DNA of 23,648 bases, from IMG/VR virus record IMGVR_UViG_3300025645_000456, positions 1 through 23,648 of that record; one strand, written 5' to 3'. Under the pieces are notes generated by a model that was not told the DNA's origin, ran no database searches, and worked only from the letters and a program-made list of their open reading frames with translations. Below are positions 5,162 through 12,809 of this stretch, piece by piece. Every line of letters starts with the position of its first letter. Positions within the stretch are counted from its first letter, which is position 1. This DNA is from a virus. Both the position numbers and the translations under genes were made by a program.

Positions 5162-5386
5162 ATGAAACAACTTGCAATAGACGCACTGCGTTACAGATAT
5201 GAGGCACAGAAAAAAAGTGCGAAATATATTCTCACAAATTACTTCCAAAATCCAGCAGCTATTGGGGAGCATCCTGACCTTCTTGAAGAAATGGACAAAG
5301 CTATTGGAAGCTGGGAAGAAGCTAACAGTAAGCTTCAAGCTTTGGATGACATTACAGATGAAGGGTATCCGTCCCTGTTTGACTAA
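5162..5386 (+). CDS. Small helical phage protein of unknown function
   Basis: 74 residues from ATG 5162 with AAGGGA five bases upstream. Charged helices include ALRYRYEAQKKSAKYIL, followed by IGEHPDLLEEMDKAIGSWEE and NSKLQALDDITDEGY. I recognise the ALRYRYEAQ...IGEHPDLLEEMD pattern from many hypothetical proteins in marine and T4-like phages; no role is established. It is the first gene after the strong promoter and ends with an overlap into a likely 35-codon gene. It has no membrane segment and no cysteine. Confidence 0.75.
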   Translation: MKQLAIDALRYRYEAQKKSAKYILTNYFQNPAAIGEHPDLLEEMDKAIGSWEEANSKLQALDDITDEGYPSLFD

Positions 5387-5486
5387 TTACCTTGCACTGG
5401 GTTTGCTAAATTGCGGCAAGCCCTTTACTCGTGTAGGGAATTGGTTTTGGAAGTTGCACTGCAAGGTTATTCGTCGAGACAGATAG
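5379..5486 (+). CDS. Putative 35-residue amphipathic protein
   Basis: 35 codons from TTG 5379, overlapping the upstream stop by 8 nt, to TAG 5484-5486. Translation after the start is TNYLALGLLNCGKPFTRVGN and then WFWKLHCKVIRRD. The hydrophobic N-terminal half, W-F-W cluster and basic tail resemble very short phage proteins encoded in the same place in related genomes, as I recall them. No ATG is available, and the AAGGG upstream is rather far (13 bases). The same frame is open further upstream but there it shadows the preceding gene. The coding call is moderate; the function is unknown. Confidence 0.45.
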   Translation: MTNYLALGLLNCGKPFTRVGNWFWKLHCKVIRRDR

Positions 5487-5632
5487 TGAAGACTGTTATT
5501 TATCGGCACCAGAGACTAAAGCCATACAACTTGAGACACACTTCTTCACCCCCTTTGTTACTAAAAGAAAAACAACTAAAATTAATAAGTGAAACAGACT
5601 CGTTAAAGAAATACGTTATCATAGGAAAATAG
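5486..5632 (+). CDS. Putative 48-residue protein
   Basis: 48 codons from GTG 5486, sharing a base with the preceding stop (TAGTG), to TAG 5630-5632. The frame is open further upstream to a TTG at 5411, which would overlap the 35-codon gene. The sequence is basic (VIYRHQRLKPYNLRH, PPLLLKEKQLKLI, KKYVIIGK), with no motif I recognise. Support is the tight junctions on both sides and the lack of any other explanation for these bases. No good ribosome site is seen, so it may be non-coding. There is no RNA structure or tRNA here that I can see. Confidence 0.33.
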   Translation: MKTVIYRHQRLKPYNLRHTSSPPLLLKEKQLKLISETDSLKKYVIIGK

Positions 5633-5636
5633 GGCA

Positions 5637-6002
5637 ATGCCACAATTACAGTCTGGTTCCAAGTTTCGTACCGAAGTTGTGGCGTTAGGTTCTACGGATA
5701 AAACAAACGTATACACGGTACCTGCTAATTTCTCTTCTCATTTAGAAAACCTCTTTGTAAGTAACAATCACACGGGTAATGTGACGTTGAGCCTACATCT
5801 TTTTCACGCAGACGACAACACAGAGTATACACTAATGACTACTTACAACGTTTCTGGGGGTTCTTACGAATCAATTTTTACAGTAGACAAACCCTTATAT
5901 CTACATGCAGGTGACATTATTAAGTGTACAGCAGGTACGGCAGACAAGTTGGTTGTAACCACATCTTGTGAAGAATTTTTTGACGCGGCTCGACGGGCCT
6001 AA
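5637..6002 (+). CDS. Small beta-rich virion protein
   Basis: 121 residues from ATG 5637. The predicted fold is mostly strands: YTVPANFSSHLENLFVSNNH, NVTLSLHLFHADDNTEYTLM, SYESIFTVDKPLYLHAGDII and KLVVTTSCEEFF. The T-V-P-A-N ... L-F-V-S-N ... AGDII layout is common in small phage beta-sandwich structural proteins (decoration or baseplate/neck accessories). It opens the small-virion-protein run, with the stop 26 bases before the next start. Its exact place in the particle is unknown; annotation as structural rests on the pattern and location. Confidence 0.65.
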   Translation: MPQLQSGSKFRTEVVALGSTDKTNVYTVPANFSSHLENLFVSNNHTGNVTLSLHLFHADDNTEYTLMTTYNVSGGSYESIFTVDKPLYLHAGDIIKCTAGTADKLVVTTSCEEFFDAARRA

Positions 6003-6028
6003 CTTAGATACGATAGGAGACACAAATC

Positions 6029-6466
6029 ATGGCGATTACAACTGCAATGTGTAGTAGCTTTAAGCAAGAACTTCTGGGCGGTACACATGATTTGGATTCC
6101 GACAGCATCAAGGTTGCGTTAATTAAATCATCTATGTCTGGTACTTACAATGCTGCTACCACGAACTATTCAGATGTGACGGGGAATAGCGACGAAGCCA
6201 GCGGAACAAACTACACTACAGGGGGCCAAGTACTAGATAGCCCTGCTATTTCTTTGAGCGGAACCACTGCACTCGTTGATTTTGCAGACGAAGTATTTTC
6301 AAACGTAACAGTATCAGCAGATGGCTGTATAATCTACAATGCTGGGCAGAGCAACAAGGCTATTGCTGTTGTTGACTTTGGCGGCACAGTTTCAGCAACC
6401 GCTGGTAACTTAACGATTCAGTTTCCGGCAGCAGATGCATCTAACGCCATAGTCCGTATTGCGTAA
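6029..6466 (+). CDS. Virion structural (decoration-like) protein
   Basis: 145 residues with a strong AGGAGA ribosome site at 6015-6020, eight bases before ATG. The sequence follows a common phage pattern: SSFKQELLGGTHDLDSDSIK, VALIKSSMSGTYNAATTNYS, an NYTTGGQVLDSPAISLSGTT strand region, VTVSADGCIIYNAGQSNKAI and AVVDFGG, ending with TIQFPAADASNAIVRIA. I know this as an abundant tailed-phage structural protein, often annotated hypothetical or head/tail decoration. The low-charge, Ser/Thr/Gly-rich strands suit a surface-exposed virion protein. The strong ribosome site suggests high output. Confidence 0.7.
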   Translation: MAITTAMCSSFKQELLGGTHDLDSDSIKVALIKSSMSGTYNAATTNYSDVTGNSDEASGTNYTTGGQVLDSPAISLSGTTALVDFADEVFSNVTVSADGCIIYNAGQSNKAIAVVDFGGTVSATAGNLTIQFPAADASNAIVRIA

Positions 6467-6475
6467 GGAGTAGCT

Positions 6476-6871
6476 ATGGCAGTCATAGCACAGTCTGCAA
6501 GATATGGCTCTGGTTTATTCGGTGTATCAAAGTTTGGAGTTACAAATCTATCTAAGGTTCTTACGGGTGTAGTAGGCACTACTAACACACCGTCGCTTAC
6601 GCAGACTCACACCTCTAATCCCACTCTTACTGGTGTTTCCGCAACAACGTCGTTGGGTGCTGTAGAAATATTCATTGTTGTAGACGTTGTGGGAGTGTCT
6701 GCCACAGGTGCTGTAGGTTCAGTAGGAACATCTACTTCAGCCGGTTTGTCTGGTATTCAGGGAACATCTGCTGTAGGCACTATAAGCACCACAGCAGTTG
6801 TATTTAATTATAACGCGGTTCGTGACTTATACGATAGACGACGCACTGTTAATATTGAGAGAGCAGCCTGA
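6476..6871 (+). CDS. Low-complexity beta virion protein
   Basis: 131 residues from ATG 6476, five bases after AAGGAG. The middle is a run of short Gly-Val-Ser/Thr-Ala strand repeats: TLTGVSATTSLGAVEI, DVVGVSATGAVGSVGTS and AVGTISTTAVVF. The C-terminus DLYDRRRTVNIERAA has the R-T-V-x-hydrophobic motif that the next tiny gene also carries. Such Val/Thr/Gly repeat proteins are common fibrous or tail-associated parts in marine phages. It contains no catalytic motif. The stop overlaps the next start (TGATG). Confidence 0.65.
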   Translation: MAVIAQSARYGSGLFGVSKFGVTNLSKVLTGVVGTTNTPSLTQTHTSNPTLTGVSATTSLGAVEIFIVVDVVGVSATGAVGSVGTSTSAGLSGIQGTSAVGTISTTAVVFNYNAVRDLYDRRRTVNIERAA

Positions 6872-6978
6872 TGCCGCTAACAAGCTTTGAACGAACAGTA
6901 CTTGTAGTGTTGGACCCCAGAGTTGTCCTCATTGAAAGTATTGGCAACAGCTTTACCCGCACAGTTTACGTGGAGTAA
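6871..6978 (+). CDS. 35-residue RTVxV-repeat mini-protein
   Basis: 35 codons from ATG 6871 (TGATG junction) to TAA 6976-6978. The protein reads as three short strands each ending in a hydrophobic-arginine pattern: ERTVLVVLD, PRVVLIES and FTRTVYVE. The same R-T-V motif ends the preceding protein. I recall tiny proteins with repeated RTVxV strands beside these structural genes in marine phages. The tight spacing on both sides (overlap before, 3 nt after) supports a real gene. A small strand-adding subunit of the tail is inference. Confidence 0.6.
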   Translation: MPLTSFERTVLVVLDPRVVLIESIGNSFTRTVYVE

Positions 6979-6981
6979 TTT

Positions 6982-7329
6982 ATGTCTTACAAATGGCCCT
7001 TTAAAGACCCCGGAGAAACACTCGACTACAGTATAGACTGGTCGAGATTTCTTGGTTCCGCAACTATTTCTTCAGTTGTGTGGTCTGTAGAAACTAGTAC
7101 GTACTCTACTCGTACTGTTTTAGCAGCCGGAGAAGACCTGACTACTGCATCTAGTTCGGCAGTAACTGACAGTATCCAGAATGTTTCCCAAACAAACACT
7201 AATACGGTGGCTACAATAAACATAGCAAGCGGCGTTAACACAAGAGACTACACTTTCTTTTGTACTATAGTAGATAGCACGGGCAGCACAGCAATCCGTT
7301 CGGTTAACTTAAAAGTGAGGACACGGTAA
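6982..7329 (+). CDS. Small virion protein, Ig-like strand pattern
   Basis: 115 residues. The N-terminus WPFKDPGETLDYSIDWSRFL is a motif I know from phage structural proteins (K-D-P-x-E-x-L-D-Y-x-I-D-W). Alternating strands follow, such as ISSVVWSVETSTYSTRTVLA and the end YTFFCTIVDSTGSTAIRSVN. The overall pattern is one Ig-like or baseplate-accessory domain. ATG 6982 lies 3 nt after the mini-gene stop. The next gene, the tail adaptor, follows at once, so a neck or tail position is plausible. There is no membrane segment. Confidence 0.65.
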   Translation: MSYKWPFKDPGETLDYSIDWSRFLGSATISSVVWSVETSTYSTRTVLAAGEDLTTASSSAVTDSIQNVSQTNTNTVATINIASGVNTRDYTFFCTIVDSTGSTAIRSVNLKVRTR

Positions 7330-7332
7330 AAG

Positions 7333-8013
7333 ATGGCGTATGATTTTCTCAGCTTAACCAACGATGTTGCTAAACGTTTAAACGAAACAGAATTAACATC
7401 CACGAACTTTGCTGCTGCAGCAGGATTTTACTCTGCAATTAAAGAGGCTGTGAACTCTGCAATTCGACATGTTAATCAGTCTCATTTTGGCTGGCCCTTT
7501 AACCACAACGTTTACGAACAAACCTTAACTGCAGGTATAACTCGCTATCCTATCCCAACGCAAGCAAAATACGTAGACTTCGACACTTACAGAGTTCGCC
7601 GTAACACTACTCTGGGCGTAGGACGAGCGCAACATTTAACACAGTTATCCTATGATGAATATGTAGACATATATATTGACCAAGAGGATGAGACAGACGT
7701 TACAAAGGGGGCAGCACCTCAATTCGTATTTCGAACACAGAATGCAGAATTTGGTGTAGTTCCTATGCCTGACAAAGCATACCAAGTCGATTTTGAATAC
7801 TTCATGGACCCCGTTGACTTAATTCTCAATACAGATGTTCCTACAATTCCAGAACGGTTTCGTCACGTTATTATTGATGGTGCCATGTACTACGCCTACA
7901 TGTTTCGTGACAACATAGAGATGGCTTCAGTGTCACAGCGCAAATTTGATGAAGGTATCAAGCAGATGAGAACTGTAACTGTCAACGAAAACGTTTACAT
8001 GAGAGCATCGTAG
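7333..8013 (+). CDS. Tail adaptor (T7 gp11-like)
   Basis: 226 residues, about the size of T7 gp11-class adaptors. The N-terminal helices (SLTNDVAKRLNETELTS, AVNSAIRHVNQSHFGWPFN) are followed by strand-rich segments (VYEQTLTAGITRYPIPTQAK, YVDFDTYRVRRNT). A C-terminal helical part includes PERFRHVIIDGAMYYAYMFR. This layout matches podovirus tail-tube A or head-tail adaptor proteins that sit between portal and nozzle. The following gene is a nozzle or tail-hub candidate, the standard order in T7- and P22-like phages. The assignment rests on pattern, length and order; no search was possible. Confidence 0.7.
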   Translation: MAYDFLSLTNDVAKRLNETELTSTNFAAAAGFYSAIKEAVNSAIRHVNQSHFGWPFNHNVYEQTLTAGITRYPIPTQAKYVDFDTYRVRRNTTLGVGRAQHLTQLSYDEYVDIYIDQEDETDVTKGAAPQFVFRTQNAEFGVVPMPDKAYQVDFEYFMDPVDLILNTDVPTIPERFRHVIIDGAMYYAYMFRDNIEMASVSQRKFDEGIKQMRTVTVNENVYMRAS

Positions 8014-8016
8014 AGT

Positions 8017-9984
8017 ATGCCGGACCGTTGGCAAACATACGCCATCGAATTTAAGGGTGGCCTGATTACGAACCTGTCTCCGTTGCAGCATGGTGTTAAT
8101 GCTCCGGGGTCTGCTCGTATCCTGCGTAACTACGAGCCTTCTGTTCAGGGGGGTTATCGAACAGTCTTGGGGTACTCCAAGTACGACAGCAATTTGGTTC
8201 CCCCGTTTGGTACACCGCTGGTTCATGCAGGGTCGCAGTCAGGAACAACTCTTGTAATCGGAAACCTGTACACCACACCCGTTGCAGGGGATACCTTTAC
8301 TATAGCGGGGGTAACCGGAACGTACACAATTGCTGGAAGTGGCGTTAGTTTTAGTTCTACGAACAAACGAGCCACTCTAACTTTAACGTCTTCGCTTGCA
8401 AGTAGTCCCGCCGACCAAGCTGCAGTAACCTTCACATCTGGTGCGGGTATTATGCAGGGAGTTCATACCTTTGAAAGCGCAGTAATTGCAGCACGAGGGG
8501 ATGACCTGTTTAAATCAACAGGGTCTGGCTGGTCAAAGATAAACACGCCCAGCTATGGAACAGTGCTAGTAAATGCAGGTTCACAGACCGGAACGAGCTT
8601 AGACGTTGACGGCATAACCGGAACACCCCAAGCAGGTGATACTTTTACTATTGCAGGTGTAGCTTTAATATACACCCTAACAGCCACCCCATCAATAACC
8701 AGCGGTGGCGCAACCTTCGCTATCAATCCCGCCCTGAACAGCAGCCCTGCAGACAATGCTGTAATTACATTCCGTAGCGTAGACCGTTCAGGAATGGCTC
8801 GACACAGGTTCGCAAACTTTAATTACAGCGGCACTGACTTTATGGTAGGGGTAGATGGAGTTAATGTACCGTTTATTTATGATGGAAACACCTTTACAGC
8901 CCTAGACGGTATTCCTACAGAGGGCGTTGGAGCTAGCCACGTTGCAGACTTTAAGAACCAACTGTTTTTTGCAAAGGGTTCAAACCTCGTATTTACTTCC
9001 CCTTACACTTCTACTGATTTTTCTGCAGCCAATGGTGCGGGAACATTAAATGTAGGTAGTGCAATTACAGGGTTGATTATTTTTAGAGAACAGCTTATAA
9101 TATTTAGTGAGAGGTCTATCAAGCGATTAGTTGGAAACACCATTGCAGACTTTCAACTACAACCCATCACTCTTGATACAGGCTGTACAGAAACAGATAC
9201 AATTCAAGAGATTGGTGGGGATATCCTTTACTTAGGACCAGATGGGATTAGAAGCCTGTCTGCAACTGAAAAGATTGGGGACTTTAATTTAGCAGTTGCA
9301 TCAAAAGTTATACAGGATGATGTAACAGACTTTGTAACTGCCCACACCTCTTTTAGCAGCGTAGTCATCAGACCAAAGAGCCAGTATAGACTTTTGGGAT
9401 ACAACGCTAGTTTTACTGAATCTTCATCACGGGGTATTGTGGGTTCTCAAGTAGAACAGGCAATTAGCTGGGCAGAAATCAGAGGGTTCAAGGCGCATGT
9501 TGCCAGCAGCAACTTGTACGAGGGAACAGAAACCATCGTATTTGCTAATGACAACGGGTATGTTTACAAGATGGAATCTGGGAACAGCATGGACGGGGCT
9601 GACATCTTCTCCACCTTTGCAACACCCTTCATACCCATAAATGACCCTCGTGTTCGCAAAACCATATACAAGTTATTTTTGTACGCAGACCCAGATGGCA
9701 GTTTAATTAGTGAAGTAAACTTACTGTTTGATTTTAATGATTCAAATGTAATTCAACCCGCTGCTTTTAATTTCAACAACACATCGGGGTCAGGTGTTCC
9801 AGCATTCTACGGAACCGCCGTTTACGCAACAAACACCTACGGCGGCACAGTACAGAAATTATTTGAAAGCCAGACAGTCGGTTCTGGGTATGTTGTTTCG
9901 GTGCAGTTTCGCACAAACTCGACAAACGCACCACACTCACTAGACGCAGTTACGCTCGAATACGGCACTTACGGGCGGCGATAA
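8017..9984 (+). CDS. Tail hub/nozzle protein (P22 gp10 or T7 gp12 type)
   Basis: 655 residues. It begins IEFKGGLITNLSPLQHGVNA then PGSARILRNYEPSVQGGYR, the opening of podovirus tail-hub proteins: substrate-free beta propellers that stabilise packaged DNA and link adaptor to needle or fibres. Propeller-like strands include LIIFREQLIIFSERSIKRLV, ILYLGPDGIRSLS and FANDNGYVYKMESG. Two copies of a 70-80 residue inserted domain occur at about 65-141 and 181-253, each with AGSQ-(S/T)-GT, AGDTFTIAGV and SSPAD. The C-terminus has VRKTIYKLFLYADPDG and an FRTNSTNAPHSLDAVTLEYG end. Which of the two classes is closer cannot be settled by eye. Confidence 0.75.
   Translation: MPDRWQTYAIEFKGGLITNLSPLQHGVNAPGSARILRNYEPSVQGGYRTVLGYSKYDSNLVPPFGTPLVHAGSQSGTTLVIGNLYTTPVAGDTFTIAGVTGTYTIAGSGVSFSSTNKRATLTLTSSLASSPADQAAVTFTSGAGIMQGVHTFESAVIAARGDDLFKSTGSGWSKINTPSYGTVLVNAGSQTGTSLDVDGITGTPQAGDTFTIAGVALIYTLTATPSITSGGATFAINPALNSSPADNAVITFRSVDRSGMARHRFANFNYSGTDFMVGVDGVNVPFIYDGNTFTALDGIPTEGVGASHVADFKNQLFFAKGSNLVFTSPYTSTDFSAANGAGTLNVGSAITGLIIFREQLIIFSERSIKRLVGNTIADFQLQPITLDTGCTETDTIQEIGGDILYLGPDGIRSLSATEKIGDFNLAVASKVIQDDVTDFVTAHTSFSSVVIRPKSQYRLLGYNASFTESSSRGIVGSQVEQAISWAEIRGFKAHVASSNLYEGTETIVFANDNGYVYKMESGNSMDGADIFSTFATPFIPINDPRVRKTIYKLFLYADPDGSLISEVNLLFDFNDSNVIQPAAFNFNNTSGSGVPAFYGTAVYATNTYGGTVQKLFESQTVGSGYVVSVQFRTNSTNAPHSLDAVTLEYGTYGRR
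8209..8775 (+). repeat. Duplicated domain inside the tail hub gene
   Basis: Copy 1 covers about 8209-8439 and copy 2 about 8557-8775. At protein level both run V-(H/N)-AGSQ-(S/T)-GT, then AGDTFTIAGV, then SSPAD followed by V-(T/I)-F. Between them is a segment (FESAVIAARGDDLFK) that reads as the core propeller. The copies differ a great deal in DNA sequence, so the duplication is old and not a recent slippage. Confidence 0.75.
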
Positions 9985-9999
9985 AGGAAGGATATAAAG

Positions 10000-12588
10000 A
10001 TGGGTCAGGGCTATACAAGGAATGACACCTCTAACAACATAGCAGACGGAAACGTTATCAACGCCTCTGATTTGGACGGCGAGTTTAACGCGGTAGATGC
10101 TGCTTTTAACGAATCTTCGGGACACACTCACGACGGCACGGCTGACGAGGGTGCGCCTGTTACTGTCTTGGGTCCGGTGCAAGACTTTGTTGCAAGTGCC
10201 ACAGAGATTAAACCGAAAACCTCAAATACCCTAGACATTGGCACGGCCTCTCTGCAGTTCAAGGATATGTATTTGGATGGAACCGCTTACATAGATGGCT
10301 TGGGCGAGGACATCCTAGTTGCAACAGATAAGAAGGTGCAGTTCCGCGACACTGCTCTGTTTATAAATTCTAGCACGGACGGTCAACTTGATATTGCTGC
10401 GGATACAGAGGTAGAAATAACAACTGCCCTCGTGGAAATATCCGCTGATGCAACTGTTGGGGATGACCTAACACTAAAGTCTGATGCTGCCGTTCTTGGA
10501 TTTGGGGCAGACACAGATGTAACTCTGACTCACGTTGCTGACACCGGGTTGTTACTTAATGCAGCAATGGTAGTTCAATTCCGCGACTCAGCAATTAACA
10601 TTGGCTCACCTGCTGATGGTGACTTGGATATCAACGCAGATGACGAGATTGAACTCAACTCAACCCTGATTGATATTAATGGTAACTTAGATGTTAGTGG
10701 AACAATCGTAGGTGCAAGCACTCTTTCTGCAACAACAGGAACATTTAGTGGTATTCTAAAAACTGATGATGCGACTGAGGCAACAAGCACAACGGATGGT
10801 TCACTTCAAACTGACGGTGGTTTGTCTGTTGTTAAAGACGCTGTATTCGGTGATGATATTAAATTGTTGTCAGATAGTGCAGTAATTCATTTTGGTGCAG
10901 ATAGTGATATTACATTAACCCATGCGGCTGATACTTCTCTTGCTACAAATGGAGTAATGATTGCAACAACCTTTGAACCTACTGGTGACACAGCAGCCGG
11001 TGACAATGCAGCCATTGGGTATACCGCTGCTGAAGGTCTGATTCTGACAGGGCAAGGTTCTACATCAGACATCACGTTGAAGAACGATGCTGATGCTACA
11101 GTGTTCACTGTGCCTACTGGTACGGATGATATCCTGTTCCCAGACAATGCCAAAGCTATGTTCGGTGCTGGGTCTGATTTGCAGATTTACCACGATGGGT
11201 CGAATAGCTATATTGTAGATACTGGAACTGGTGGTCTTTTCCAAAAAGCTAATGCTGAATGGGCCGTACAATCACAAGGCACAGATGAGTATTTTATTCA
11301 GGCGGCATCTAACTCCTTTGTGAAGCTGTTTTTCAACGGCTCTGAAAAACTCGCCACCACCAACACAGGCGTGGATGTCACTGGCACACTTGTTTCTGAT
11401 GGATTGACAGTATCGGGTGATGCTGTATTTGAACCAGACAACGATGGTGTTCGCATTACTGGTACAAACTACGCAACATTGCGTTTGGAAGAAAATGACA
11501 CGACAGATTTAAACACGACAATGTTTAATTCTGCTGGCAAGTTTTCAATCTCTACTAGCAGCGATAACAGAGCATCTGCGACAGAACGAGTAACTCTTAA
11601 CCATTCAACTGGCAACTTAAATCTTCTATCGGACAGTGTGGGGATTGGTGCAGCCAATGACCAAGCTGTTGTTGCCGCTGCCGAACCTCTTGTTGTTACG
11701 GCTGATGGAAGTTCTGTTGGCACAAATGAAGTGGCGCATTTTGCGTATCCGCAAACATCAGGCAATCTCTTTGGCATGAGGCTAAGACAGGTTGTAACTT
11801 CTGGCGTGGTTAATCACACCTTTGCTACATATAATAATGGAACAGAGTATGCAAGCAACCTTGTTTTAGAGGGAGGCCAAGTCGCCATTGGTACAAGTTC
11901 ACCGGCATTTCAACTTGATGTTAGAGGGAATGTAGCGTCTAATTATCTTGCCTACTTCATTAACGATGGAAATAACTCAAATCGCTATGGGGTTTTAGTT
12001 CAAGCTGGTGCAGATAGCGGTGACGGAACTCTTATTGGTTTTAATGACGGTGATGGAACAGGCGTAGGTGGAATTACATTTTCTGGTGGCACAGTTACCT
12101 ATGGCGCATTTACTGCACAGCACCCTTGTATTATTCCTGACGCAGATAATGACCCAGATAGTGATTTACCTGCGTACCCATATGGAACACTGTTAGAAAC
12201 TACTAGCCTTTCATACATTCCAAAAAGTGATGGCACTGACAGTGAAAGGGGCATTAGATACCATGTGCGTAAAACCCAGACTGCCAATAGTAAAGCGGTT
12301 TTAGGTGCTTATGGTTGTTCTATGAATGGTGGACCAGAAAATCAAACCAACGAACATCAAGCTTTAGTTCTTGGTGATGGTCACATTCTTTGTAACAACA
12401 GTGGCGGCAATATAGAAATGGGTGATGGTATTTGTTCATCTGCCGCCGCTGGTATAGGCCAGAAAGCAACAGCTAATCCATCCATGATTATTGGTATCGC
12501 CCAAGAAGCAGTAACTTTTTCTAGTGACACCGAAACTAAATTAGTGGCTGTCCAATATGGTCTACAGCAGTTTATTCCGTGGAGTTAG
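10000..12588 (+). CDS. Tail fibre (receptor-binding) protein
   Basis: 862 residues with a strong AAGGAAGGA ribosome site at 9984-9992. The N-terminus GYTRNDTSNNIADGNVINAS and the SSGHTHDGT segment are typical of marine phage fibre attachment domains. The shaft consists of repeated strands (VQFRD...ADGDLDI; GADTDVTLTHVADT; LQIYHDGSNSYI). The last 160 residues form a distinct end domain: AFTAQHPCIIP, NEHQALVLGDGHILCNN, MGDGICSSAAAGIGQK, MIIGIAQEAVTF, and a final VQYGLQQFIPW. That end pattern recurs in marine phage fibres as I recall and may be a tip or maturation domain. It lies directly after the tail hub. No DGR-type reverse transcriptase is in the window. Confidence 0.85.
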   Translation: MGQGYTRNDTSNNIADGNVINASDLDGEFNAVDAAFNESSGHTHDGTADEGAPVTVLGPVQDFVASATEIKPKTSNTLDIGTASLQFKDMYLDGTAYIDGLGEDILVATDKKVQFRDTALFINSSTDGQLDIAADTEVEITTALVEISADATVGDDLTLKSDAAVLGFGADTDVTLTHVADTGLLLNAAMVVQFRDSAINIGSPADGDLDINADDEIELNSTLIDINGNLDVSGTIVGASTLSATTGTFSGILKTDDATEATSTTDGSLQTDGGLSVVKDAVFGDDIKLLSDSAVIHFGADSDITLTHAADTSLATNGVMIATTFEPTGDTAAGDNAAIGYTAAEGLILTGQGSTSDITLKNDADATVFTVPTGTDDILFPDNAKAMFGAGSDLQIYHDGSNSYIVDTGTGGLFQKANAEWAVQSQGTDEYFIQAASNSFVKLFFNGSEKLATTNTGVDVTGTLVSDGLTVSGDAVFEPDNDGVRITGTNYATLRLEENDTTDLNTTMFNSAGKFSISTSSDNRASATERVTLNHSTGNLNLLSDSVGIGAANDQAVVAAAEPLVVTADGSSVGTNEVAHFAYPQTSGNLFGMRLRQVVTSGVVNHTFATYNNGTEYASNLVLEGGQVAIGTSSPAFQLDVRGNVASNYLAYFINDGNNSNRYGVLVQAGADSGDGTLIGFNDGDGTGVGGITFSGGTVTYGAFTAQHPCIIPDADNDPDSDLPAYPYGTLLETTSLSYIPKSDGTDSERGIRYHVRKTQTANSKAVLGAYGCSMNGGPENQTNEHQALVLGDGHILCNNSGGNIEMGDGICSSAAAGIGQKATANPSMIIGIAQEAVTFSSDTETKLVAVQYGLQQFIPWS
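10336..10959 (+). repeat. Shaft repeats within the tail fibre
   Basis: Two kinds of module are repeated. Type A (VQFRD...(T/A)DG-x-LDI-x-AD) lies at about 10336-10443 and 10573-10680. Type B (SD-(A/S)-AV-x-x-FGAD-(T/S)-D-(V/I)-TLTH-x-AD) lies at about 10474-10569 and 10864-10959. Type B copies also share some wording at DNA level. They read as beta-helical or triple-beta shaft units. Confidence 0.7.
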
Positions 12589-12806
12589 TCCACATCATAG
12601 ATACCCTAATCGGGATAGTCGTAATGGGCGGTGCTTGGTATCTTGGCAGTGTAGCCAAAGAAATAAAACGAATAGACATTCTGGTTAATCGAACCCGTGA
12701 AGACTACGCAACTCGTGGTGAAACACGGGACGATATGCACCGTGTAATGGATGCGTTGCACAGAGTAGAAGATAAGCTGGACAAGGCTCTGGGAAGAGGA
12801 AGCTAA
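12579..12806 (+). CDS. Small membrane-anchored coiled protein
   Basis: 75 residues from GTG 12579, overlapping the fibre gene by 10 nt. There is no clear ribosome site, so translation is probably coupled. The N-terminal membrane helix is IIDTLIGIVVMGGAWYLGSV (about 6-25), followed by a charged helix IKRIDILVNRTREDYATRGE and the coiled end RVMDALHRVEDKLDKAL. A later start at ATG 12624 would remove half of the membrane helix. I recall similar short anchor-plus-coil proteins after tail fibre genes. A holin, spanin-like or fibre-associated role are all possible; none is shown. Confidence 0.62.
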   Translation: MELVHIIDTLIGIVVMGGAWYLGSVAKEIKRIDILVNRTREDYATRGETRDDMHRVMDALHRVEDKLDKALGRGS

Positions 12807-12809
12807 CCT

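Noticed and set aside
5387-5632. tRNA or structured RNA in the longest region without a clear gene
   Set aside because: No cloverleaf, T-arm GTTCRA box in the right context, or strong hairpin was found by eye; overlapping short frames explain it better.
9073-9101. TTGATT-17-TATAAT on the plus strand
   Set aside because: It looks like a good promoter by sequence but lies deep inside the tail hub gene, about 900 bases from the next start (the fibre at 10000). AT-rich coding sequence can give this by chance. A 5' end map would decide.
12103-12588. Possible variable region of a diversity-generating retroelement at the fibre end
   Set aside because: There is no reverse transcriptase and no template repeat in the window, and no adenine-biased duplicate of this region was seen.
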